From positions 1-64,000 of the forward strand of contig JAKURD010000007.1 in NCBI GenBank assembly GCA_022450045.1: DNA of 64,000 bases, written 5' to 3'. Positions within the stretch are counted from its first letter, which is position 1; each line of letters opens with the position of its first letter. The position numbers were made by a program, and so were the translations under genes. The notes under the pieces were generated by a model. That model was not told the DNA's origin. It saw only the letters and a list, made by a program, of their open reading frames with translations, and did not search any database. Source of the stretch: Gracilimonas sp. GTDB taxonomy: Bacteria > Bacteroidota > Rhodothermia > Balneolales > Balneolaceae. Positions 35,693-43,855 of the stretch are shown one piece after another.

Positions 35693-35853
35693 ACTTTCAA
35701 GGGCTTTTTGGAAAGCTTCTTTTCCTTCTATGGTGAATTCTTCAACTGCTGTCCACTTTATATTCTCGGAAACCTGATGGAGGATAAAGCCAGCGTGGTT
35801 TTGACAAAAGCTTTATTGAATGTTTCTAAGAGTTCCTGGTTTTTGGTTTTCAT
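35693..35853 (-). pseudogene. SnoaL/NTF2-like domain, frameshifted, in frame with the SRPBCC gene
   Basis: From ATG 35853 the start reads MKTKNQELLETFNKAFVK. After ~18 codons the homologous sequence jumps to another frame (AGFILHQVSENIKWTAVEE, then FTIEGKEAFQKALES) and runs without a stop into the SRPBCC frame. One extra A near 35798 (AAAA to AAAAA) would join all parts into a 197-aa SnoaL-SRPBCC protein. SnoaL-like folds bind small molecules or form small enzymes. Confidence 0.75.
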
Positions 35854-35870
35854 ACTTCTGAAGGTCTTTT

Positions 35871-36371
35871 TTACTTTTTCCAGTTTATTCTTTCCAGCCG
35901 GTAAACGGCACACTCATCCTGACCAAACCGGCGTCTTTCCACAAATTCAAAACCCAGACGTTTATAAAATCGAATAGCATCTTTGTTGGATTCCAGCGGA
36001 TCGATCCAAATCGTATAGACTTTTGGATCAACAAAGCAACGATCAATAGCCTTTCTCATCATCTCGGTTCCGTAGCCTTTGCCAAGATCTTCTGCTTCCC
36101 CGATCCAGATATCAATGGCTCGGTAATTTTCTTCAATTTCACCCCAGTAATGCGTTTCCTCAAGAGCTGGGTCTATGATCTGAAGAAAGCCAACCGGCCG
36201 ATCATCCAGCTCGGCAATAAGTTGTTCACGCCAGGCAGCGGGATTTTGCAGTTCGGCTTCCCAGGCCCAATAATCATTAGGGACGGCAGCAATTACATGG
36301 GGTTGTTTCTCCCAATGTTGAAGTAAAGATAGGTCACCTGGTGTGGGTGTTCTAAGCGTGATGTAACTCAT
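35871..36371 (-). CDS. GNAT-family N-acetyltransferase
   Basis: 166 aa. Begins MSYITLRTPTPGDLSLLQHW. The acetyl-CoA binding motif A is IDIWIGEAEDLGKGYGTEMM (~88-107), followed by the NKDAIRFYKRLGFEFVERR signature of the C-terminal half. It resembles the aminoglycoside 6'-N-acetyltransferase-like branch (Acetyltransf_8), but the substrate cannot be told from sequence. First gene of the minus-strand row that continues with the SnoaL/SRPBCC genes. Confidence 0.85.
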   Translation of the reverse strand: MSYITLRTPTPGDLSLLQHWEKQPHVIAAVPNDYWAWEAELQNPAAWREQLIAELDDRPVGFLQIIDPALEETHYWGEIEENYRAIDIWIGEAEDLGKGYGTEMMRKAIDRCFVDPKVYTIWIDPLESNKDAIRFYKRLGFEFVERRRFGQDECAVYRLERINWKK

Positions 36372-36770
36372 TGTGGTTTCATTTTAAGAAAGGATCACAG
36401 GGAATAGTGTGATAAATACAACCACGAAGCAATAGCTTTTTTTAAAAAATAGTCAATGTTGGAAGTTTCTTGCTCGATGTTCTTAGCCTTGCGGCAATAT
36501 ATAAAATTGTTTTCAAGGGCGGTTGCGGTGTGAAATGATTTAGCGATTTGTCGTCCAGAAGATTTGAGTTGGTTTTTTAATGGCTTTGATAGTCATTGTA
36601 GCAGGTCGGAGGCTGATTAGACCGAACGTCATCCGAAGCTTCCGACTCGGCATCACGTTTTTCAAAGATCGACTCAATCCAAGAAATTTCATTGTTAAAA
36701 ATGGGGTGAGTTACTCTCTCATCTTTGGCACTTGAATGAGGAGGTTTAAGGTATGTATAGCAACATTTTC
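36372..36770. other. Gene-poor stretch containing a decayed cupin copy
   Basis: Apart from the cupin remnant at 36483-36596 no gene is recognised. The stretch at 36431-36480 resembles sequence near 38470-38500 (AAGCAATAGC then an A/T run) and the flank of the intact cupin gene (TTTCTTG-TCGATGTTCTTAGCC), so the duplication is longer than the gene. Confidence 0.5.
36483..36596 (-). pseudogene. Internally deleted remnant of a cupin gene
   Basis: The minus strand begins ATGACTAT-AAAGCCATTAAA like the intact cupin at 39047. It continues through the ATCGCTAAATCATTTCACACC segment (written here in part), then jumps to the 3' end of the cupin (CTTGAAAACAATTT through CAAGGCTAA). About 180 nt of the middle is missing and the frame is broken. 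It is a decayed paralogue of 38751-39047. Confidence 0.75.
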
Positions 36771-36804
36771 AAAAAAAGCGGCAACCATGGTTAAGACCGC
36801 CGCT
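36771..36804 (-). terminator. Intrinsic terminator of the subtilase gene
   Basis: Read on the minus strand, AGCGGC (36804-36799) pairs with GCCGCT (36782-36777), with an inner GGT/ACC pairing, and is followed by a T7 tract (A7 at 36771-36777 on the plus strand). Confidence 0.8.
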
Positions 36805-36829
36805 CTCTCAATAAAAGAAGATTATCAAT

Positions 36830-38266
36830 CTATAGACCTAAGGCATTTGCTACATTGATACGTCCTTTTCCATAAAATTTATCTGTACCGTTTTGACCCA
36901 AATCATCGGCAGATTGTAATAGTGCAGATTTTACCTGAGCAGGATTATTCGTGCCCTGACTGATAATCAGAGCTGCCAATCCGGATACATGTGGAGAAGC
37001 CATAGAAGTACCTGAAATTCCAACGATGTAGTTTCCGGTTTGGCAAACAGGTATAACCAAACTTGTTTGAGAACATGTTGCCCAAACCGGTGCACCGGTG
37101 TTTCCACCAGGGGCTGCAACATCAATTGATGATCTCCCAAAGTTTGTATAAGTAGCGGGCGCATCTACTTCTGTAAAGGGACCGTTTACGCTTTCTCTTG
37201 CAATAGGCCCAGTTGCTGAAACACATATTACATTGGGCGAATCACAAAATGCACTATAGATATTTCCATCTTTGTCTAAGTCAGCCGCATCATTTCCAGC
37301 GGAAACAACTACGGTTACCCCGGCACTACGCACGGTGTTCATTAGACTGTTAATGAATCCCACAAATTGCCCATTACCTGCTTTGGTAAATCCTCCACCA
37401 AGGCTCATATTTACAACATCTACACCCGTTTCTGATGTATAAAGAAGTCCTGAGAAGATTGCCCCAAAGTTACAGTCTCCATTTATATCACAAACTTTTA
37501 CTCCCGTTAACGTTGTTTTTGAGGTAATACCAGCGCCAAGAATTCCATTACTAGCTACTGTAGCGGCAACGTGGGTACCATGATATTGTAAATCAGTTAT
37601 ATAATTTCGACCTGGGAAATAAAAATCTACCAAAGCGTCATCAGAGGGTACAAAAGAGATTGATCTTGATAGGTCAACTAAACCAGCAAGGTCTAAATTG
37701 GTATAATCAATTCCACCATCTAAAATCGCAACGGTAACATCTTCACTTCCAAGAAGTCCAGCAGCCCAGGCCTCATCAGCCCCAATTGCCGGGTAGTGCC
37801 ACTGTCTGGCGTAGAAAAATGAACCGGCAGGATTTTGCGTAGATGAAACCGCCGCTTCTTCTGAACTTAACTCAGGAGCATTTGGCAGATTTAAAGAAAA
37901 TGCAGTATTTGCAGTAAGCTCTGAAACATCTTTTCTAACTTGTAAAGTTGCAGCTGCATCTTCTGACAGTTCGCTTACATAAGCGAAACCGGAATCGTGC
38001 TGATAAATTATCTTACCTCCCTTTGCTTCAATATCATCAGAAAACCCATTTGGTAATCGATTGCTTTTAAATAGCAAAAGATACTCACCTTCAATAGTTT
38101 TATTTGTTTCTGCAACCGTTGCCATTTCACCCTCTGAAAATTCAGTGGGTAGCATCGATTCTGATTCATCACTTAAATTATTTTGGTTCAAGATAGCAGT
38201 ATCGCAACCTATTGCCCCGAAAAATAATAGCGCAGTTATTCCAATTAAAGTATTTTTATATTTCAT
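36830..38266 (-). CDS. Subtilisin-family (S8) serine protease lipoprotein
   Basis: 478 aa. Lipobox LFFGAIGC (Cys21). Residues ~58-122 are an I9-like propeptide (EGEYLLLFKSNRLPNG). The peptidase domain carries Asp183 (VAILDGGIDYT), His229 (YHGTHVAATVASNG), the oxyanion Asn325 (SAGND) and Ser421 (GISGTSMASPHVSG), all intact. Four or more cysteines in the domain may form disulfides. Being a lipoprotein it probably acts at the cell surface rather than in the medium. It lies between a decayed and an intact copy of a cupin gene. Confidence 0.93.
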   Translation of the reverse strand: MKYKNTLIGITALLFFGAIGCDTAILNQNNLSDESESMLPTEFSEGEMATVAETNKTIEGEYLLLFKSNRLPNGFSDDIEAKGGKIIYQHDSGFAYVSELSEDAAATLQVRKDVSELTANTAFSLNLPNAPELSSEEAAVSSTQNPAGSFFYARQWHYPAIGADEAWAAGLLGSEDVTVAILDGGIDYTNLDLAGLVDLSRSISFVPSDDALVDFYFPGRNYITDLQYHGTHVAATVASNGILGAGITSKTTLTGVKVCDINGDCNFGAIFSGLLYTSETGVDVVNMSLGGGFTKAGNGQFVGFINSLMNTVRSAGVTVVVSAGNDAADLDKDGNIYSAFCDSPNVICVSATGPIARESVNGPFTEVDAPATYTNFGRSSIDVAAPGGNTGAPVWATCSQTSLVIPVCQTGNYIVGISGTSMASPHVSGLAALIISQGTNNPAQVKSALLQSADDLGQNGTDKFYGKGRINVANALGL

Positions 38267-38750
38267 TGATTTATCTTTTAATGAATGTTATTTGCACAAT
38301 ATTTTACATTTAGTAAAAAGAAAATTTTATCACAACAAAATGACCAAAATATTAACGTTATAAATTCCTAATGGTCATTGTGGTTGATAGCATCGCCGCT
38401 TCCGGAATCAGGGTGTATGTGCGAAAATGAATCGAAATGCAAAGCTTAGGAGATCCATAAATAGATTCAACTGCAAAGCAATAGCCTTTTAAAAAAGTAG
38501 CTCGTCATTCAGTAGTATGATGTATGGGGCTCAGGAAATGTAAGGAATAATTATTCTCTGGAGCGAGATAAAATGATCGACTTTATCTAATGGATATATA
38601 ATCGGGCTATTGAGAGATTTTGTGGATGGTGTAAGTTCTTTGGTATTGGGTACGTGAGGCCCTCACAGCCTGTGTTGGTTGGGGGACGCTATTAAATGAT
38701 GATAGCCAACAGTTCAATGCTGGATGTTGAATGTTTCTTGTTCGATGTTC
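38267..38750. other. Gene-free stretch upstream of the subtilase
   Basis: No coding sequence or RNA is recognised in 484 bases. The first ~90 nt are AT-rich and should hold the minus-strand subtilase promoter, but no clear consensus stands out. The part next to the cupin gene (38715-38750) is duplicated near 36463-36482. Confidence 0.5.
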
Positions 38751-39047
38751 TTAGCCCTGCGTCAGCAAAACCAAACTATCTTCAAGAGCGGCCACGGAGT
38801 GCGTCATTTCGGCGGGAATATCAACTTCATCAAACTGCTTTAATCGGACATCTTTTTTTGGTTGATGGTAGATGACTTCCCCTTCCAATACCAGCAATTT
38901 GGTAGGATGGTGAGCAGTATGATCCTCTAATTTCATTCCTTTTTTGAATCCAAATAGCAACACCTTGAAATGATCTCCGGTGTGAAATGATTTTGCGATC
39001 GGCCGTTTAGAAGAGTTCAATTGTTCTTTAATGGCTTGAATAGTCAT
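38751..39047 (-). CDS. Small cupin-domain protein
   Basis: 98 aa. Single cupin barrel: GDHFKVLLFGFKKGMKLEDH (~26-45), HHPTKLLVLEGEVIYH and the FDEVDIPAEMTHSVAALEDS second motif with His. Metal-binding residues are only partly conserved. It may bind a small ligand or metal; no pathway is indicated. A deleted copy of the same gene lies at 36483-36596. Confidence 0.82.
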   Translation of the reverse strand: MTIQAIKEQLNSSKRPIAKSFHTGDHFKVLLFGFKKGMKLEDHTAHHPTKLLVLEGEVIYHQPKKDVRLKQFDEVDIPAEMTHSVAALEDSLVLLTQG

Positions 39048-39159
39048 GGCTGCAAGTGTTTAATTATTATTCGTATTTATCGTACAAAAATGAGCGGACA
39101 TTTGCTATCCGGTCACTAATTAACGCAAGTTCGATATAATTATCCTCGTTAAAGCCTTT

Positions 39160-39491
39160 GAGTCACGGCCTTACAGCTTAACGTCCGTTTGACCGTTTGT
39201 TTGATTTGGGCTCCCACGTCTTTTTCTTATCCTAATCCAGCACCCTGTGCCTGCACCATCGATCAGATGGGTGATCCCTCAGATCAAGTTCGGGAATGTG
39301 TAACCTGTCTCTCGGTCCGATAGCTCCAGGTCCATCTGACCGATTGTTTAATTCGAGCACCAAGTTCAGTTCGTATCCTAATCCAACATCCTGCGCCTGT
39401 ATCACCGATCAGCCCCATCCATCAGGCAGGATATCCGTCAGATGGATCTCATAGCCATTTTAAACTTCTTTTAGAAACATTCTTTATCTCG
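39160..39491. repeat. Two tandem copies of a dispersed noncoding repeat
   Basis: Copy A (about 39160-39273) and copy B (about 39310-39491) share the order GGTCC-A/T-CTGACCG, TTGTTTGATT or TTGTTTAATT, TCCTAATCCA-CA-C-TG-GCCTG, then ATCGATCAG-type sequence. A third copy lies inverted at 63855-64000. All frames are broken by stops, so it is not coding; the role is unknown. Confidence 0.75.
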
Positions 39492-39516
39492 AACTTAGGG
39501 TAATCAAGAAGATGGA

Positions 39517-39681
39517 TCATTGATCATGCTTCGCAATGATCCAAACGGCATGGATGATGCCGGGAAGAAAACCAAGAATGGTCAAAAGGATATTTAGCCA
39601 GAATGCACCTCTAATTCCAACGGTTAAAAATACGCCAAGCGGGGGAAGGATGATGGCAAAAATGATTTTTAAAATACTCAT
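39517..39681 (-). CDS. YqaE/Pmp3-family small membrane protein
   Basis: 54 aa. Reads MSILKIIFAIILPPLGVFLT, then VGIRGAFWLNILLTILGFLP and GIIHAVWIIAKHDQ: two membrane helices with the PPLGVFL and LGFLPGIIHAVWII motifs of the Pmp3/YqaE (UPF0057) family. Members respond to salt or low temperature and affect membrane potential in other organisms. It lies 9 nt after a 49-aa membrane gene on the same strand. Confidence 0.88.
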   Translation of the reverse strand: MSILKIIFAIILPPLGVFLTVGIRGAFWLNILLTILGFLPGIIHAVWIIAKHDQ

Positions 39682-39690
39682 TGTGGTGAT

Positions 39691-39840
39691 TTAAATTTTG
39701 TTATTGATCAGGTCAGTGAGCCCAAAGGTGAGGATGCAGAAGATCATGATCCCAAAGAACATCAACGGATTCATTCCCTCTACCTGATAGGTCCATTGAA
39801 TGTTATGCAGTAATCTTTTTCGGTTCGAATATACTGGCAT
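39691..39840 (-). CDS. 49-residue membrane protein of unknown function
   Basis: Starts MPVYSNRKRLLHNIQWTYQV, then EGMNPLMFFGIMIFCILTFG and LTDLINNKI. One hydrophobic helix at ~24-41 follows a basic N-terminus, so an N-in orientation is expected. An internal start at Met23 would give only the helix part. Tight spacing to the YqaE gene supports a two-gene unit. Confidence 0.5.
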   Translation of the reverse strand: MPVYSNRKRLLHNIQWTYQVEGMNPLMFFGIMIFCILTFGLTDLINNKI

Positions 39841-39874
39841 AATCCAACTGTTTACACTTCACTTTATTGCAGTA

Positions 39875-41161
39875 TTATTGTTTATAAATTGTGCCGTCTT
39901 TCATTATAAAAGAAACGGATTCCATAGTAGAGATATCTTCCAGCGGATTGGAATCTGTGGCTACGATATCAGCCATTTTTCCGGCTTCAATGGTTCCGAT
40001 CTGATCCTGCATTCCCAAAACGGTAGCGGCTACACTTGTGGCACTTTTGATGGCTTCCATGGCGGGCATTCCAACTTCAGTCATATAACCAAATTCCCTT
40101 CCATTCAATCCGTGTGGAAATACGCCGGCATCCGTCCCAAAGGCGATTTTTACGCCGTGTTTGTACGCTTTCTCAAAAGTCCCCTGGATCTTAGGGCCGA
40201 TCTCTAACGCTTTGGGAACCACAAGTGCGGGGTAATATCCTTCTACCTTCGCTTTTTCAGCAACCCATTTCCCGGCCGAGATAGTAGGCACATAATAGGT
40301 GCCTTTCTTGATCATTAAGTCCATGATTTCTTCGGTCATATGAGTTCCGTGTTCGATGGTAAGCACTCCGGCTTCCACGGCTCGTTTCATGCCTTCTGCA
40401 CCGTGGGCGTGAGCTGCGACATGCATTCCATATTCTTTTGCCGTTCGCACGATGGCATCCAGCTCATCTTCAAAGAACTGTGGTGCATCTCCCGATTTGG
40501 CTACGCTCAACACGCCGCCGGTAGCTGTTATTTTAATATGATCTGAACCGTCTTTATAACGCTGACGAACTCCCTCTCGTGCTTCATCAGCTCCATTGAT
40601 CACTCCTTCGGTAGGCCCTACACTGCCAACCAATGCATTTTTCCAGCCATTAGTGGGATCCGCATGACCGCCGGTGGTAGCTATTGACTTCCCAACGGTA
40701 ATAACCCGCGGCCCATCTACAAATCCCTGATTGATGGCATCTCTGAGTGAAATGTTTACTCCGGATCCGCCAAGTTCACGAACGGTGGTAAATCCGGCCA
40801 TTAACGTTCTTTTTGCAAAAGCAGTGGAACGCATGGCAAAATCTGCTTCATTAAAAGTGAAAGCTTCTAAATATTTTTTGGGATTGGTTTCGCTTTCAAG
40901 ATGAACATGGAGGTCAATCAGTCCGGGCATTACGGTCTTGGAGCGGAGGTCGATAACGCGGTCGCGAGAGTTACCATCCAGATACCCATCTTCAATTGCA
41001 GTAATGGTATTGCCTTCAATGATAATGCTTACCTCAGAGCGGGTGTTATCAGAGGCTCCATCGATGAGCGTACCTGCTTGTATGATCGTGCGCTGGGCAA
41101 ACGCCTGGAAAACAGTTAAAAATGTAACGAGAATAGTAAAAAGTAGAATTTTCAGTTTCAT
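39875..41161 (-). CDS. Secreted amidohydrolase-family protein
   Basis: 428 aa from the ATG at 41161, which places a clean signal peptide ([20 protein letters not shown]) at the N-terminus; an in-frame ATG 30 nt upstream would spoil it. Metal-site motifs: [10 protein letters not shown] (HxH), [25 protein letters not shown] with IEHGTH, and [11 protein letters not shown] (Asp). It is of the imidazolonepropionase/prolidase-like branch that is often periplasmic in Bacteroidota and acts on peptides or cyclic amides. Divergent from the exchanger gene. Confidence 0.9.
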   Translation of the reverse strand: MKLKILLFTILVTFLTVFQAFAQRTIIQAGTLIDGASDNTRSEVSIIIEGNTITAIEDGYLDGNSRDRVIDLRSKTVMPGLIDLHVHLESETNPKKYLEAFTFNEADFAMRSTAFAKRTLMAGFTTVRELGGSGVNISLRDAINQGFVDGPRVITVGKSIATTGGHADPTNGWKNALVGSVGPTEGVINGADEAREGVRQRYKDGSDHIKITATGGVLSVAKSGDAPQFFEDELDAIVRTAKEYGMHVAAHAHGAEGMKRAVEAGVLTIEHGTHMTEEIMDLMIKKGTYYVPTISAGKWVAEKAKVEGYYPALVVPKALEIGPKIQGTFEKAYKHGVKIAFGTDAGVFPHGLNGREFGYMTEVGMPAMEAIKSATSVAATVLGMQDQIGTIEAGKMADIVATDSNPLEDISTMESVSFIMKDGTIYKQ

Positions 41162-41319
41162 AATAGTTTGGTAAAATTGAATTTCGTGCAATATATGGAA
41201 ACGAAGGTAAACATCATCCCTATTGGAAAGATGGTTTTGAAAGAATTTGTTACAGAAAAGTTCATTAAGAGGATTAATTGTTTTAGTTTTGGATCCTAAT
41301 AAATCATCTAAAGTATATA

Positions 41320-42402
41320 ATGATATTTACGGTTTTACTATTTGTAGTTGGGCTGGCAACGCTGATTGGCGGAGCTGAATTATTTTTAAGGTCGGTAGAT
41401 AAATTTGGCGCGGCATGGAGTGTCTCTCCCGTTGTGATGGGGCTCACTGTGGTAGCATTTGCAACCGGCGCTCCTGAACTGGCCATAAGTTTACAGGCTG
41501 CCATCGATGGGAAGCCGGATCTTGTGGTGGGGAATATCCTGGGAAGCAATATTGCCAATATCCTGTTGATCCTTGGGATCGCGGGACTGGTTCACCCTTT
41601 GAAGATCACCAACCGTATCATCAAAGTGGATGTTCCTATGGTGTTAGCAGCCAGCGGTTTACTTTTTGTGTTAGCAATGGATGGATTATTAAGTCCGCTT
41701 GATGGCGGTATCATATTTATAGCTTTGATCGGATACTCCATATTTATGTATTTCCAGATCCGAAAAGACCGGGCAGATAATATTTCTATTAATGGGAGTT
41801 TAACAAAATTGAAGGAATCGCCGCCGGCTGTTTTTTATGTGAAATATGTGGTGTTGCTTCTTATAGGTTTGGTTCTCATCGTAATGGGATCCCGCTTTAT
41901 GGTGCATTCGGCTGTTGAAATTGCCGGGGTTTTGGGGATCTCGGAACTGATCATAGGTCTTACCATTGTATCCATAGGAACTTCCTTACCCGAGGTGGCT
42001 ACCTCGGTTTCAGCGGTACGCCACGGTGATTCCGACACTGCCGTTGCTAATGTGATGGGAAGTAACCTGTATAACATTCTGCTTACCTTAAGCTTGACGG
42101 TTCTTATAGCTCCGGGAGCCATAGACGTTTCGATGGATGCGGTCAATCTCGATCTTCCTTTTATGCTGATTGTAGCCGGAGCCTGTTTACCTTTATTCTG
42201 GCCGGGAAAGGAACTGGGTCGGCCGGAGGCGTTTGGTTTTCTGAGCTACTATGCGTTATATCTTGCTTACCTGGTATTGATCTCTATTCAGCATCCGCTC
42301 AAAGATCAGTTTGAAGGGATCATGATATGGATCGTAATCCCGGTTACGGTGCTGTTGATCGTCCTGAAATTTGTGCTTGATTATCGAAGGGTTCGGCTAT
42401 AA
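41320..42402 (+). CDS. Calcium/sodium antiporter (CaCA family, YrbG-like)
   Basis: 360 aa with ten helices in two inverted halves. The alpha repeats are [20 protein letters not shown] (~41-60) and [20 protein letters not shown] (~209-228), each with the ion-binding acidic residue, followed by [16 protein letters not shown] and [16 protein letters not shown]. Exchanges Na+ for Ca2+ across the inner membrane. The ATG start is 158 nt from the divergent amidohydrolase start. Confidence 0.94.
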   Translation: MIFTVLLFVVGLATLIGGAELFLRSVDKFGAAWSVSPVVMGLTVVAFATGAPELAISLQAAIDGKPDLVVGNILGSNIANILLILGIAGLVHPLKITNRIIKVDVPMVLAASGLLFVLAMDGLLSPLDGGIIFIALIGYSIFMYFQIRKDRADNISINGSLTKLKESPPAVFYVKYVVLLLIGLVLIVMGSRFMVHSAVEIAGVLGISELIIGLTIVSIGTSLPEVATSVSAVRHGDSDTAVANVMGSNLYNILLTLSLTVLIAPGAIDVSMDAVNLDLPFMLIVAGACLPLFWPGKELGRPEAFGFLSYYALYLAYLVLISIQHPLKDQFEGIMIWIVIPVTVLLIVLKFVLDYRRVRL

Positions 42403-42435
42403 TATGGTTGCGATATCGTTAATAAGATCAATCGT

Positions 42436-43559
42436 ATGCATACTTTTATCGAATCCTTCAAGCCGTTTCTCATTTTCGTATTCATTTTTATTTCGGTTTT
42501 TTTTGGTGCCTGTGGTGAAAGTGAACAGCAGTCAACCGCTCCGGATATTAATGATCTGCTTTCCTTCACTGCAACGGAGATCTTTTCCATAAGTGAGGTG
42601 GAGGATGTGTACTTCTCTCACTTAGGATATGAAAGTGTAGTGCTTGAGAATGGAGATATTTTGATTTCTGATCGCCAGCTTTCCAATCTTATTGTACTTA
42701 ACAAAGAAGGAAATTTACTCAAAACGGTGAGGGAAGGAAGAGGTCCCGGAGAGATTCAGGATGCCTATGAATTTACTGTGGACGAAAAAGGGAATGTATA
42801 TACCTACGATCAAGGAAATGATAAGATCCTCGTGTTCGATAGAACTATTGATCTGCTTAAAGAGGTAATTCCCGCCAATTATGAATCTACTTCTCTTATA
42901 AAAGCCTATCCCGTATATGAAAATGAATGGATATTTGAAATGACCTCCTTTGAGTTTCTCAGGAATGAAGAAAAAGAAAGAGAGAAATTCCTTATTAAAT
43001 ATGACCTCGAGGCAGAGAAGTATGGGGAACCACAGGTTTTGAAAGCCCAACCCTATGTAAGATTGATCGTGGATGGGCAACCAAGAGGAGCAAGTTTAAT
43101 TCCTTACAGCTATGGCAACATAACGGCCTACAATACCGAAAAACAAACCTTATTTACATTTATACAGCAACAGATGAGATAGCTGAAATAAATGCTGATT
43201 TTGATACACTAAGGACTATTCCGGTAAATCTTCCAACCGAAAAAATTTCTTCAGCAGAAAGAGATTCAATGAAATCTGAATACGATGACCTGCGTTGGGA
43301 CGCTTTGAAGTCTGTACTGCCTGAAGTAAAAGCCCCGGCAAACAATATGATCTATCATAATGGCGAATTCTGGATGGAGTCAAACATACTGGGAGATACA
43401 GAAATGTGGCTGGTTCTGAATTCGAAAGGACAAATAACCCGTGTGGTTCATCTCCCGAAAGACAGTATGCTTATGCATGTTTCCGACGCGCATCTGGGCG
43501 TAAGGCTGGATGATGTGACCTTTGCCTTGTTTACCAATCCCAAGCCTGAGGCTTTGTAG
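42436..43559 (+). pseudogene. 6-bladed beta-propeller lipoprotein, split by a frameshift
   Basis: From ATG 42436 a lipoprotein signal (IFISVFFGAC) and propeller repeats (ENGDILISDRQLSNLIVLNK, DEKGNVYTYDQGNDKILVFD) run to a premature stop at 43180-43182. Homologous sequence continues in the next frame: NLIYIYTATDEIAEINADFD, then TLRTIPVNLPTE, on to PKPEAL at 43559. Adding one A to the A5 run at about 43138-43143 gives ...TEKTNLIYIYTATDE and a continuous 374-aa protein. The family matches the 6-bladed beta-propeller lipoproteins of Bacteroidota. Confidence 0.85.
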
Positions 43560-43855
43560 GATATTTGTTTTTTTCATTACTAAGCTCAGCAGCCTGTGTA
43601 AAAAGTATGTATGTGTTTTAAGCCATACATTTATTTATATAGTATTGTTTTTAAACGTTATACAGCATTAATTATTTACTTTTATTGATTATATAAAAGG
43701 TACAGGCCGCCATCAAACCCACCTGTTTTCTGCCAGCCTTGAGAAGTATGTTGCCTCCGATAATCCTGTCCGGAAGGAGCAAGACGGGGAGTTGAATTTT
43801 TCACACAAGCTGTCCGGGTGATAAGCCTGCCCGAACCTCCGGTTTAAATACCTGA
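43560..43855. other. Intergenic stretch between beta-propeller gene and tex
   Basis: ATGTATG (43607-43613) and CATACAT (43624-43630) form a hairpin followed by T-rich sequence, possibly a terminator for the propeller gene. The part at ~43700-43850 is clearly richer in G+C than its AT-rich flank. It has only short open frames, the longest on the minus strand (~53 codons, no ATG, containing STPRLAPSGQDYRRQ). I cannot identify it. Confidence 0.45.

Noticed and set aside
35871..36371. Aminoglycoside resistance gene
   Set aside because: The GNAT fold is clear but the similarity is to the general family; there is no resistance cassette context, so no resistance claim is made.
39160..39491. CRISPR array
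   Set aside because: Only two imperfect long copies, no short identical repeats with unique spacers, and no cas genes.
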